Below, piece by piece: positions 1 to 12,900 of a stretch of 64,000 bases of DNA. The DNA comes from Epiperipatus broadwayi (taxonomy: Eukaryota > Onychophora > Udeonychophora > Euonychophora > Peripatidae). Below the pieces are notes generated by a model. The model saw only the letters and a program-made list of their open reading frames with translations, was not told the origin of the DNA and did no database searches. Position numbers and translations under genes: made by a program. Within the stretch, counting starts at the first letter, position 1. Each line of letters opens with the position of its first letter. The stretch spans positions 61,788-125,787 of the forward strand of contig JAQFVV010001036.1 of assembly GCA_028023455.1 (NCBI GenBank). The letters are read 5' to 3'.

Positions 1-613
1 GCACATTAATTGTTGATAAACAGAGCAAAACTCTCCATACAGTAATGCCACCTGTGCTAAACAGAGTAATCAATGGATGCCAGAAGGCTTGTGCATAAAA
101 TCCCTATCTAATGCCTACTCGTCCAATATCCCCAGACTAGTTTCTGGCTTGTGGCCTTCGTCAGTGAGGAGCTTTGGATCTGAGAGCACTGCATCTAGAT
201 CAATCCTGCCTAATAGGATAGTGGTGGCTATGGTTGTAAAAGAGCCAAAGACACCAAAATGTATGGGTGCTGAACTGAGTTCAGACCCATATGACTATTT
301 AAGCTATTGAGCTTAGATTGAAAATATTTTTTGTGTTTTCAATTTCATTCTCATAGTTGAGTAGTTAAGCTGAGATAAAAGGTGGTTGCTAGAGGGTTGC
401 ATTAGATCCTAAGATCTAGATGCAGTGCTCTCAGATCCAAAGCTCCTCACTGACGAAGGCCACAAGCCAGAAACTAGTCTGGGGATATTGGACGAGTAGG
501 CATTAGATAGGGATTTTATGCACAAGCCTTCTGGCATCCATTGATTACTCTGTTTAGCACAGGTGGCAATACTGTATGGAGAGTTTTGCTCTGTTTATCA
601 ACAATTAATGTGC
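1..613. repeat. Large foldback: two 201-bp inverted arms around a 211-bp loop
   Basis: Bases 1-201 are the reverse complement of 413-613. I see only one mismatch by eye, in the run reading acagtaatgcc on the left and acagtattgcc when the right arm is reversed. The arms are equal in length and the loop is 202-412. Because the left arm starts at base 1, the repeat may continue outside the window. The loop holds a stretch near 258-320 (gttcagacccatatgact) that resembles 21421-21480 in the compound foldback, so the two are probably one family. Open frames within it (for example 77-310) are by-products of the repeat. No transposase or terminal motif was recognised. Confidence 0.9.
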
Positions 614-3600
614 TAGTATAGGAAATGTGATCATGTGATAGAAATCTAAATGTTAAAAAATAAATTATCAATTTAACATGCTTACCACTTTTTATCTCCA
701 AGCAGTATAAATGTTGTATTTTAAAAGCATTCTCTCAGACTGTGTATACTACAATAATTTTAAAAATCTGAATCAGAAATCTGATAATTATGACAATAAT
801 TAAAATGAAACTCTGGGAAAATGGCATTAACTGAATAAACAATATTGGCAAAAAAAAAATCCAACATGCACAACTAATGGTGTAGCAACACTTAAAACTT
901 TTTACAGGATTTCATCATTGTCATTTAAGTGTATTTGAATTTAGTTTTTCTTCTGAAATGTGTTCAATTACAAGTATTTTTTTAATTTTCTATGTATGCA
1001 TGCAAATATTAAGTTTAATAAACAAGAAAAATAATATCTAAAATATTGAAAATGAAAAAAAAAAAACACTTTTAAAAGAGAAAGATGTAAAATTCTCAGT
1101 GATTTGTGGATTTAATATAATGAAATCAATAATCTAGACAATTTTATATAAAGAAAGTCAAACTAACTAATGTATATATAGAAATAAGGATTTCTGTTTG
1201 AGTAGTTTATTTGTAACACTATAAAACTAATGAATACTTTTTTGCTAATATGAATTAGTTAAATGCAATTGGCTGATGACAACATCAGTGAGACAGTTGA
1301 ATGTGTAAAAATTAAGCAATTGTTTGAAGTATTTTTACTGTCTTTCTCACCAAGAAATTTATTTTCAGAATGTTTACCAACTTTATAAAGAGAACTGGAT
1401 TACGTGGCTTTGTAAGGCATAGTGAGACAATTAATATATATAAGATATTTTCTGAACATTGTTTTTCATAAAAGCAGAAATTCTGATATCAATGACCTAT
1501 GAATTCTTATTAGGATATTAATACTTACATTATAATGTTAGCTTATAATGATAAATTTTAATTACCCCTAAATTATATCTATATAGACTGTTCAGCATTT
1601 TAATTTTATGTGTATTTTTTCATTAATATATTTAATTTACTAGTTATAAGTCATTGTCTTCAAAAGTAACTTTAATCTTATTCAAAGACTTGGAATGGAT
1701 TGTTATAAATATATATATATTGCAGGGTAAGACCCAATTATTTCAGAAAAAAAGAGAGAAATTTTCTTTGCGTGTTGGTTTTATTTAGCTATATATATGT
1801 TTCATTGAAAAGAAATGAAATGGAGATGAAATTCAAGATTGCTGCTAATTTTAGCTATATATTAGGAATCAACTTCGTGCTGTGTGTGTACACCTATATG
1901 TATGTGTGAACAATCTAACTTAAATGATTTTGCACAAATACAGAAGATTAATTAATATTTCCAAGTTTTATTTCTATGTAATGCAGTTTTTTTTTTAATT
2001 TTAATTTATATATTGCTTCTATTTTATTGTATGTTAAAATTTTGGGGGAAAAAGAGACTCGTTAACAAATATGCACTCAGCTACTAATTAATCATAATTG
2101 ACAGTTCCAAGATAAAAAATATTTCAAACCACCAAGTGGATAGTAGATACTTAAATCACATATTATCATCAAGAGGCTAGTATCATTATGAGACCAATGA
2201 TGTCAGTAATACAAAATGAATAAATACCAGAGAGAAACTAAAACAGGGTATTATTGTTGTTGTTTTTTTAACTGAGGTTGCCATCTCATCTCACATATTG
2301 TGGATAATATTTAAAAAGAAATGTTGTGCTAAACTCTAGATTGCTTTGTTCCGAAGGACTGGAAGATCTTGGAGTCCAGGCACATCTACATGGGAGACTA
2401 AAGAAACGCATCCAAAGCTGACCATATAAAAAGTGATGATTACATTGTCTATAATGCCTCATGCCTTCATCCACTTTGGAAAAGTATACATCAGGAAGAT
2501 AAAAAAGCATGAATAAAGTCTACTCTAATTCAAATTCAGGATTGCCTATAAATAAGTTCAGACCTCAACTAGTTTATATCTATACCATAAAGTTGCTGTC
2601 ATCTTTACAATAATTTTGAAAGTAATAACTGAGCTGATTGAAGAAAATGTGTGTGCCATAATCAGTGTATGCTTTAAATTTTTTTCTTTTTTTTCTGTGG
2701 TTTTTGTCAAGGAAATTCACGTGTGATAATCAGTGTGTCATCTATGCATATACTTGTTTATAGTGTGTGCTTAATAGCCAATTAACAATACTTCGCTAAT
2801 GAGGAACTTAAGAAATTGGTAATATACAACCAAATTTTACCAATAACTATTGACATTTTCATTTTTAACTTTCTCTCTCCTCAAATATCAATTAGATCTT
2901 AGCAATTAATGGTTTTGTTATTACTAAATATTATGTTATTATTCATGCTATTTTTTTATATCTTCAATTATTTTATCAATCGTATTGTACTTATTTATTT
3001 ATATGTTGATGTATCTTAATATAGTTCATTTTAAAATAGATGTTCATTTTTTTTTGATTGAAATATTTATTCAAACATTTTATGATGAGGCAGGTTTAAA
3101 CCTTAGACGATATGTGTGTGCATGGCTGTAGATCAGTGGCAGGCAGGCCTAAAATAAAATGATAAGGGGGTGGGAAGTATAAAAGGATAATAGTAACTAG
3201 ATAAGAGATATTTTTTTTATTAGTGTTGATTTAGTAAAGGTAGAAATTAGGCAGAGCTATGAATGGATACAAGTTAATTATGTATTAGTTACATTATTAT
3301 ATTATTGACAAGGTGGAGCGTGTAAATGCATTTTTATTTTGTTTGTTAATTACATGAACGTCACAAAGGGACCAAATTATTTATGCTAAGTGAAATGACA
3401 TTTAAATATCATAATTAAAATGTGTGTTATGCTTTCCTTTTTTCCCCATTATAATTATTAGTCATTTAATGTTTAATAATTCTATAATTTATTCTATCTT
3501 AATTAATTGTTTTGGAGATGTAAATATTATTTTGTAATATTGGAATAAACATGAATCAGATGTTGAAATTAAACCGTTATATATATTTATTTATGAATCA

Positions 3601-4089
3601 CAAAAATTCTTATAAATGTTGCTCATAAGTTATCTTCAGATAAAAATACATTATGAATTCCAGTAAAAAGATGAAACGGATATATGTAACTGTTATATAT
3701 AAAATCTTGGTCATAGAGATATATATTCGGTATGTATAACAACCCCTAGTGGCAAAATGTGTATTAAGGGTCTAGTTCTCTTTTGTGGCATCAAAGGAGG
3801 ATGGGAGTGATATTATCTCCAGAAACTATTTATGTAGAAGGATAAATATGCACAGAATAACCGTGCATATGATTTATTTTCTTTTAACTTTGAGCTAGCT
3901 TAGTAGTTTATCTCCCATCGATAGGCAAAGTGTGGGAACTAGATGATGTTCCAAGGGATGGATATTAATCACCCCATTCTGAATAATAAAACACAAACAG
4001 TTAGTTATAGCAACAATAATATAGGAACAGGTGATGTAATATGATGCACTGTGACTTCTCCTTATACAGAGTCAGGAATCTCTCAGCAA
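614..4089. other. AT-rich intergenic DNA, nothing recognised
   Basis: Poly-A/T runs and short TA tracts (for example 1705-1720) are present. I found no open frame with a recognisable protein and no repeat shared with the rest of the window. Confidence 0.5.
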
Positions 4090-5235
4090 CTATGCCCAAA
4101 GAAACCTGTTAGCCACTTTGACTTCCCTTTCCATTCCTCGCCTTAAGTTTTTTCATATTCTTCTCTATTGTGCTCCATCCCATTTTCACAACATAATCTT
4201 TGTCAACTCCATGGCCTTTATATCTAAATCCTTTTTGTCTTATACCAAATCCAGCATAAAAACCAATAAGCCACTTTCTGTATAATCACTTTGTTTATAT
4301 TTATTCTTTCACAACTTCATTATTTGTACCCTTTCCGCTTTCAAGCATTTACATTCAATTAACAGATGCATAATATTTTCTAGGCCTTCCTTACACAACT
4401 TGCAGACTAAATCAGACATATTTTTCCATTTAGGTGTATATTCTCTTATTGCTAAAGATCCCATTTGAACCTTAAACAGCAAACTACTTTTCTTGCTTTT
4501 ATCAGTAAATAACTCACACCCAATATTCTGTTTACTTCTACAAATATTTTAACTCTTTTTATTCTCCACACTAGTTCTCCATTTCTCCAACTGTCTATTC
4601 TTTATTAATGCATCTATTCTTGTATCCCATTCCTTAACACTATAACACTCAACAATTCTCCTATCATAATCATCCCACCTTTTCTATAAGTATATTGACA
4701 TAAAGTCTTTATCCAGATCTTCTGCATATCGCATTACCTTTCTCACTCATCTTGCTGTCTGTCCTTTATTCATAACCCAATTAAATACTATTTTGGCTAT
4801 TCTTTTATTATTCATAAGCTGCAATCCACTGAACATTTTCATTTTGCTTTTTGCATCTCTCATATAAAAACTTGACTATCCCATTTCTCCTTGAATTGTC
4901 TTCTTTGCCATCACACTTCTGCATTTCATACATGTCTTCCTACTTCTCTTTCTACTTTTTTTAAATTATTTAATATCCCTTTACTAACACATCATTACCA
5001 CATGCTAACCCTGTTACTGCCACTCCCTTCCATACAATTCTAGCTACATCATATTTATTATATAAGAATACTCTTAATTTTTTTATCAATCTCTTTCTTT
5101 TCTTTGCTTCATTTATCAATTTTTTCTCCCATTTATTCAAGCAATTTCTTTGATTGCTTAGGATGATTCCCAAATAGTTATATCTGCTCACCACACTTAT
5201 TTGTGTATATATGCTAAGGATCTCTATGTTCAAAT
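4090..5235 (-). pseudogene. LINE retrotransposon 3' fragment (end of reverse transcriptase plus C-terminal CCHC motif)
   Basis: This is the end of a LINE ORF2 read on the minus strand. The open part, 4970-5233, has the post-catalytic RT motif SRYNYLGIILSNQ, then a basic helix and KYDVARIVWKGV, a pattern seen in invertebrate LINEs. Below it, between 4090 and 4970, the reading continues in shifted frames. It includes GSLAIREYTPKWKN followed by CKLCKEGLENIMHLLIEC, a C-x2-C-x8-H-x4-C knuckle of the kind found at the C-terminus of several LINE clades. Stops and frameshifts make it non-functional. It is 5'-truncated, with no palm motif or endonuclease upstream of about 5235. It is a different family from the RTE copies at 13645 and 37349. 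The clade is not certain. Confidence 0.75.
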
Positions 5236-5416
5236 GATGGAAACTTTGGTGTTTTTAACTATACAATTACAATAATTTGTCACACCAACTTAGGCTTAAT
5301 GTTTACGGTGATTCTGGTACAATAATTTGGCTACCCTAACTGTCGACTGGTGATGTTGATTGACCATCACCTGAAGTTCACCATGGGTGGACTTCGTACT
5401 CCCACTATATATCAGT

Positions 5417-5419
5417 ATA

Positions 5420-5458
<39 letters not shown>
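5417..5458. repeat. (TA)n(TG)n microsatellite
   Basis: A TA dinucleotide run passes directly into a TG run. Confidence 0.95.
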
Positions 5459-5559
5459 CAATAATGATCTGAACCAACTGATGAGTGCTGGTTTAGCACA
5501 AAATATGTATATTGGAGATTATTTATCTTTTTCATAAGGATGTGATCATGTGCATTGGT

Positions 5560-5628
5560 TTTATGAGTTAGTATGGATAGCTGAAGAATGCTGTGTTCAA
5601 ATCCCCATATATATATATATATATAATA
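5560..5628 (+). repeat. Possible tRNA-derived SINE 3' half with (TA)n tail
   Basis: GTTCAAATCCC at 5595-5605 fits the pol III B box and is followed almost at once by a TA run at 5607-5625. The well-preserved SINE at 38941-39043 has the same arrangement. No clear A box or cloverleaf was found, so this is tentative. Confidence 0.3.
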
Positions 5629-5659
5629 ACATAACCCTATTTTACCTCTCACTAGACAG

Positions 5660-7103
5660 GTGTGTACTACCGAATATGTATATGATGTATCAATATACGT
5701 GCCTGTGTATTTTTATTTAATTAAGTGATTTGACCTAAAAGATTATTATTCAAACTTATGGGTTATTCTCGCAACTGTAATATATCACCAACGCGTATTT
5801 ATGGTCATCCGAAGGACACCAAGTGCCAATCCTATATGGGTATAAGAATTACGCAAAGTGGACATATTACCAACAAGAATACTATTTACGTAATGTGAGA
5901 AAGGTTTTGACCATCTGCTAGCTCAGTCTCATGGTCGGGTGGCATCACAGCCATGAGTAGCTATGAATGGGGTTAAGAGTTCTCTTTTATTTTTATTTTT
6001 AAACATAAAATAAATAAAATAATCATAAACTAAATAAATGGAATTATAAACAATTAAACTAAGTCAATACTCTACTTTCTTGATATATTTATTTAATATT
6101 ATTAAAAAAAAACAATATTTAGCACTCTGTCATTTCAAATCGCAATCATACGTCATTCTTTTTAATAGATCTCTCATACATATCTCAAGTAGTGAAGGTC
6201 GATACTATGAAAAGTTTATATCATGTGACTTTCAACACTAGTTACTCTATTACGTCCGTAATGGAACGAAGCTTTAAAGAAATCTTATAAAGTTAGTTCA
6301 CATGTCACCTTCACTGATTATTGCAAAATACGAAAATTTCCTTTTTATAAAGAAGATTTAAAGAGATCAATGATTAAAGTTCTTTACCTGGCTTTCCTGG
6401 GAAGTAGTAGAAGCAATTTTTATTTATTTATTATATAGTTCTGTTCTGCAGGTAAATTAGGCAATTCAAGGTAATGATTTGAGATCTTTATGTCCATTGT
6501 CCGATGAGGTTCATTTGATTCCACACTGGAATTATGTGTTGTTTCGAGGCATCATGGTTTTATTGAGGCAGCTGCAGCAGGTTGGGATCAGCGGCCTGAA
6601 TCCAATGTGGCTTCTCTTACCCTGACATTTCTTTTGAAATCACCATTATATATTTTTAAATATTAAAACTGTTTAGGTGTTCACTGTTGTAGCTCTGCCG
6701 GAAAAAGATCCTATGCATTCTGGGTGGCTCACTTTTATAGCCCCCTCCATTGGTTCTAGAAGCTTCTTTTTTATCTCACTTCCAATTTTCAATGTGGAAT
6801 AACCAGATCTGTTAGACATGTGAAAACTCATGTCGTAGCTTCTATTGTAATATAACAGAAAATAAAATCTCATTCTGCCAGAAAACTCTAGTTTTTTCAA
6901 CATGAACAAAAATATCTCGTTTCTCTCTTTTCACTACTTAATTCATTCATACACGCATTTGTCACACACATATATGTATCATTTAAAATAACAGAGTCCC
7001 CCCCCCCCGTGTTTATGTATTTGTAACCACTACCACATAATAAACAAAATTAAATATTATATATATCTACATCTATATATGTTCACTGATTAAATAATTT
7101 ATT
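5660..7103. other. Intergenic DNA, nothing recognised; C11 run
   Basis: No gene recognised. A run of 11 C at 6998-7008 stands out in this AT-rich sequence. Confidence 0.5.
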
Positions 7104-7140
7104 TGTGATTGGGTTCGAACCCATTCAGTCACAATATATA
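7104..7140 (+). repeat. tRNA T-arm-like palindrome followed by (TA)n
   Basis: TGGGTTCGAACCCA at 7110-7123 is a perfect palindrome containing a B-box core. It lies within a longer near-palindrome (gtgatt...ttcagtcac) and is followed by a TA tract. It is probably a SINE remnant. No full cloverleaf is visible. Confidence 0.35.
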
Positions 7141-7170
7141 TATCATTAGATGGAGCTTACCAATAGCTTT

Positions 7171-7283
7171 AAACAAGTTTTATTTTTATAAGTGCCAAAA
7201 GAGAAAGAATTCAAAATCTCTATTGTTAATGATAGAGATTTTGAATTCTTTCTCTTTCGCACTTATAAAAATAAAGTTTGTTT
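7171..7283. repeat. Foldback with 52-53-bp arms and 8-bp loop
   Basis: 7171-7223 and 7232-7283 are inverted copies with a few mismatches. The words agaattcaaaatctctat and cttataaa occur in both arms. The arm sequence (attcaaaatctctat, and tggagctta just outside) matches the arms of the compound foldback at 20770-21721, so this is a reduced member of that family. Confidence 0.85.
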
Positions 7284-7865
7284 AGAGCATTTAAATGCAA
7301 GCTTAAAAGCAAGTTAAAAAATTTATAACTTGTACAAATAATGCTGTAACTCTACACAATTGTTGGTATTTAATGTGTAAAAAATATCTAATCTTATCTC
7401 TAACCCTGGTGATGGTTAAATTCAGCTGCAAGCAAGTTCAGGCCTGACACTATATTTTATTTCAATTTAAAATTAAGGCTAACAATGTTTTTTTTTTCCT
7501 TTTCTAACATATCAAGAAATTATATTCCCCTCAACCCATGGTAAAGGAATGAAATAAAAAAAAACATATAGATACAAGAAAAACATGATATCAATCTAAG
7601 ATAAATCTAGAGTTTATAAGAAAAATGTCCTATGAGAATTATGTATGTCCTTATTGCTCCACTTTATGATCCAATTGGTGGGGTTTGAATGTTCTAGAAT
7701 GTACATGATAGTGATCTGAATTTCTCTCTTTCATATAGCATTGCTTGAGATATTAATTTTACAGTTTCATGTCCAAGTAGTAAAGTTGGTAGTGCTTTCA
7801 CATAAATAAAATCAAATTTTGTTTTGGTAGTTACAGCTCTATCAGTGACAAATTTCTTCTTTTGA

Positions 7866-8795
7866 TGTAACTTCACCCTTAGCAGTGCATGGTTGTCTAT
7901 GTCTCTATATATGTAGTTGATCAGAGTCTTTTAGTTTGTTGAATAGCAAAGTATTGGCTATTGGAAATCTCATGTTAAAGTTGATCTAACTCTCCAATTC
8001 AAGATTAAAATACTATTGAAGCTATTTTTGGGATTTATAATTTAAAATCTCTTAGTTTTTTGGGTTTAAATATGTACACTTTTTATTTTAGCTTTTATCC
8101 ATATTTAATGAGATATTTTCATTTAAGGTTTTACTTTGATAGCTGCAGACATGTCTCTTTGAATGACAAGTTCGATTTTCCACTCTTAAAATATATGTGT
8201 TGGTTAGCTGACAAAAGTTTTAGATCTAATTTTTGAGAAGAAAGTCATTCATATACATATTTTTCCAATCATTTTTTACTGTTATTTTGAATCTTTCAAA
8301 TAGTAAGTTTGAGTTTATCCATTGAGTTAACTATTTATATCATGTGTTATGATTTAAATAGATATGTGTTGGATTAATAGTAATAATAATGTATTTATTA
8401 TTCCCTTTATTTATATTTTTGTGATTTTCTCACTTGCATTTAAATTTGATCAACTTTTTTTTACATTGTTGTTATATGTGTATGTTAATCAACAATTAAC
8501 AAAAGGTTTTTATAATAAAGGTAAGGACCAATATATAAGTTTTACAGTTTAGTTTGAATTATGTATATTTACCATATATTTGTTAAATATTTAATTATAG
8601 AAACAATTAAATGTTTCTCAGCTACAATGCTTGTGAATATTTTCATCTTTCAAGAATACATTTTGTCTGGTTTACATTCTTTTTATACATATAACTTATT
8701 TTATATTATATGTAGAAAATGTTGTTATTGTAGGTATTGGGATTAAAGTAGCTAATAGTGTTTAATGGTTCATGGTGCAATGTAAGACCACGTCT
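7866..8795. repeat. Dispersed ~0.93-kb repeat, copy 1
   Basis: This is collinear with 21794-22745, roughly four fifths identical by eye. Shared blocks include gtaacttcacccttag at the start, gatatgtgttggattaat in the middle and atgtttctcagctacaatgc near the end. Short open frames inside (8364-8552, 8561-8746) are not conserved in the second copy. I see no coding motif, so this is probably a non-autonomous element or an untranslated part of one. Confidence 0.8.
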
Positions 8796-8950
8796 TCCAT
8801 ATCCCACAGTAAAAAAAGAGTTAAAGATAAAAACAATATCTTTAATTGTTTAATTTTACTCTATATCATTTACAGAGTAACCTAAACATATGTAAATATT
8901 TTATTTATATAGTGTGATGTTTTTATAAAAACTATAAATAATAATGTAGA

Positions 8951-9204
8951 TCAAACCATAGCACATGCGTTTACAGATGGAACACTATTTAAACTGAATG
9001 CTCTCCTTTCCAAACACAAGATAAAGGCTTTTTAAAAGATAGAATGAATCCAAATGCTTAAGATTGGCCCATTCATATAGCTTGAGTGAAAAAAGATAGA
9101 GTGGATCCATTATATTTTTTAAAAAGACTTTATCTTATGTTTGGAAAGGAAAGTATTCAGTTTAAATAGTGTTATATCTGTAAAACACATGTGCCGTGGT
9201 TTGA
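8951..9204. repeat. Foldback/MITE-like inverted repeat, ~84-bp arms
   Basis: 8951-9033 pairs with 9120-9204: tcaaacca...cctttccaaaca matches the reverse of tgtttggaaagg...tggtttga, with scattered mismatches. The 86-bp centre carries a short direct repeat, aaaagatagaatgaatcca and aaaagatagagtggatcca. No open frame is present. Confidence 0.85.
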
Positions 9205-9898
9205 GCCACTTTATTATTTAGAGTAAACTAAGATATTTTGACTTAGAGTCCTACTTTTTATGTTGTTTATTATTTATCATTAGGGATTGTTGTGCTTAAG
9301 TTAATTTAAGCTGACCTGAAAAAAGTTGTTTTTATGTACATAATATGACTTAGATGTTTACACCTTATGATGTTGTATTGGGAGATATCTGCAATTATCT
9401 ATCTTCATGTTATAAAGAAGTAACTACTCTTCTAGTGCCTGATGATCCAACTGTCAATGTGAATAAGTTTCCCTTTAGATAGTTTATACATTGGTTAAGT
9501 ATATGTGTGTTTACAAGTACTTGTCCTGCTTTTTTATGCAACTTAAAAGACTTTATCTGTAGTATTAGTTAAATGGGTAAATGACCATTGTTTTATTAAT
9601 GAATTGACTCCTTGAGTTAGTCAGTTCTCACTTAAGGCAATGCTTGTGTAGTTCCCTGTTTTGCTTAGGAGCAATTTCCTAAATTATTTCCTAGATTTTA
9701 ATTTATCAAGTGTGTTACAAAATAAATTTTTAAGTTTGGCATTGTTTTTCTTTTTAATTTAATATAGTTGGTTAAAAAAATTTTTTTTGACACTGAAATG
9801 TTAGTTTAGAATTATAATTTATAACTGGTTCATCAATTAGAACTAGGATTTCTTGAATATTTAAATTAAATCATGTCTTCAAGAATCTTTTCCAAAAT

Positions 9899-9946
<48 letters not shown>

Positions 9947-12900
9947 ATAGTACAAATAGGAGTTATAAAAGATATTAAGTAAATTATTAACAAATTATTA
10001 TCAATAAGTATTATATGGAAATCACGTGAAGTGAGTACACTAGTAATTCAATAAAATATAACTCAGGTATACAGACAGTAATCTTATCCACTTTCATTTC
10101 GTGGTTTGATGTTAAGTGCATGTTTAAACAAATACTAAGTGAATATGGTCTAGCAGGGCGCCACTAGATTATCTGAATCTAGACACGGTTATATCTGATA
10201 ACCTTTTACATGTACCGGGTTTGAATCCCTTCTTGGTACTTTATTTATAATAAAATGGAAGATTTTGCTTTTTGAGCCATATCACTATAAGCACTAATAT
10301 TTAGGTAAAAGTAAAACATCTTTAAACCACAGTGGAGTTCATTGAACATAAATCATTTCTCAGATCTTAACATAACAAATGTGTTTCAATAGTTTTGTAA
10401 GTTTACTAGCTCAGATTATATATAACTAATTTAGGATGGCAATTCACTCATCCTTGCATGAAATAGATGATGGGATGTGGTTATAATAATACTAAGAAAT
10501 CACTAAATATTATAAAATCAATATTTATTTATGGCCTTTAAACAGTTAAACAGCTCATTAATTAAAACGTTGATGACGATGATGATGATGATAATAATAA
10601 CAATAATGACAAGGGTTTCAACTACACCTCTAGGACTAAGCCTAAACATAAAACTAATTTTTTATAAAGAAATTCATAATTATTGCTTAATTTTAGCATA
10701 TTTACTTATATCTTAAATAACTAATATTCAACCATTGATGATGATGAATAATCACACTTAACAAAGACTACACTTAATAAAATATATATTATCCTCGTTT
10801 AATAAAACAAACTAATATTTATTACTACATTTCTAACATATACATAAAAATTTCTAGATAAATATGAAAATTGACATGAATAATAATAATAATTGATTAT
10901 ATAACAATCCTCAGATTAATTTTAAGTTCTTCCCCCTTTCCCTTCAAATGTATTTTGTATTAAGTTGGACGTCACATTGACCCTGATTTTCACTCCATGA
11001 GAAAAGTATTAAAAAAAAATATTATCTGCTCATTGGCACACATACTTTAAAATCCAACATGTAAGTAGAATGTAAAAAAAAAATGTTAGTAGAATTGAAA
11101 GAGCAAGTTTTAGAAAATAGTTTTAAATCATTATCTCCCCCTCCCTTCCAAGCGCTGAAATCTATACTGAACTTGAAACAAAATAATCTAATATTCTAAT
11201 ACTACTCATTATTTCACATTCACTCCCAATTATACACATATAAAAATATTATTATGTATGTGCGTGTTTTATCCCATAATAACAAAATATTATTAAAAAC
11301 CAAAATAATAATAATATATCAGTTAAAACTAAAATCATAATACCATAAAAAAAATTGTTTTACACATTAATATTGTAAAATTAATAAACAAATAATTTTC
11401 CTACATTCAAGGTCATTTATGAAGCTCAAAGTTATTTTTAGTAAGACATTCTTGTTTTTAATCGATCTGAATAGTCTTTAAAAGTTCTTTAAATAAAATA
11501 TACCACTTTATTGCTAAAATGTTTATTAAGACTGATATTAAAGAAAATAGATATAAAAAGTCATATTACCGATCTTTTGTTTGTGGCGAATTTCCAAGGG
11601 TTCAAACTTGTCTATATTTCTGCAGCTACTATGTCCGTTTTATGTGGGAACAATCTCTTTCTTGAGGTGTATAACTATTTGATGATGATGACTCTATTGA
11701 GGTTATTTGCTTTAGTGGATAATTTGGAAATCATTATATTAAATTTTCTTCTCTTCCTGTCAAGCATGTGGATGAAATACAGCAGTTGTTTTCCCATTTG
11801 TAAATTTTCTTGAGTTTAAAATCAGTTGTTGAAACAATTAATTGGACTTGATGATTAATATTTATCAGTAGATTAATTCATCTTCTTTGAATGCAGGTGA
11901 ATGCTTTCTTCCTTCCATTAAAAAAAAACATCTTATTTCTCTGGTCAGTTGAAAGGTGTAGAATATTATTTTAGACATCTTTTCTTTCCTATGTGATGTG
12001 CAGCTTCCTCCAGATGGTCAGCAAATGGGACATACATATAATTTTTCTAACCAGCCATTTCTTATATTTTCAGCATTCAATTTGATTGTTTAATAATCTG
12101 AATCAAAAACAATAATCATAATAATTCAAGACAGCTTTTTATATCCAATTTTTAGCTAACTTAACCAATCAGAGATAGCATCACTTGCTATTTTTGGACA
12201 AATTTGTTTTAATTAGATTTCTAATTTATTTTCAACTATATTATTTTTCAACTGAAAAGTTTAATCCTTTTTCCAGACACTTTTGTTTTAAAAAAAAAAA
12301 AATAGACTCAATTCTTATTTCCTTTCTTTTGTTTTTTTCTTTCTTTTAACATCCAGGTAACACTTCAAATCTTTGAGCTTCCTTCTTTAGATCTTGATAA
12401 GACAATTTCAAAAATTATAGTTCTGACCCATTATAAGCTTCCAAAGTGAAAAACAATTATTTACAAAAAAAAAATTGCTACAAAGATTGATATCTGATTA
12501 AACAGATTTCCTCTTTTAACAAACAATTGTACAAAAAAAATAATTTAACCGATTTAATACTTCCTTTTCTTTCAATATTTAGGAAATGTAAAATTTTGTA
12601 TGTAATGTACACACATCCTTCATTCTTTCAAATCATTCATAAACTAACCTTAAATACTATAATTGCTAGCTTAGTAATTATAACCCAATTATTTAATTAA
12701 ATCTGTAACTTTTAAATCCCAATTATAATTAAAGAAAAGCAAAATAAAAGTATAGAATAAAATATTAGAATTGATCAAGCATAGGTTAGTTTTAAAGAAA
12801 GTTAAAATGTTTAATATTTGAAATATAAAACAATTAAATAATTTACACATACATTGCCTATATGTATGCATTATAACTTTGCTTTTTAAAGAAAAATTAA

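Noticed and set aside
77-310. 77-codon open frame
   Set aside because: Lies mostly in the left arm and loop of the foldback at 1-613. The right arm gives a mirror frame. No protein similarity seen.
5296-5652. 118-codon minus-strand frame
   Set aside because: Translates two microsatellites (runs of Tyr-Ile and Thr-His). Not a protein gene.
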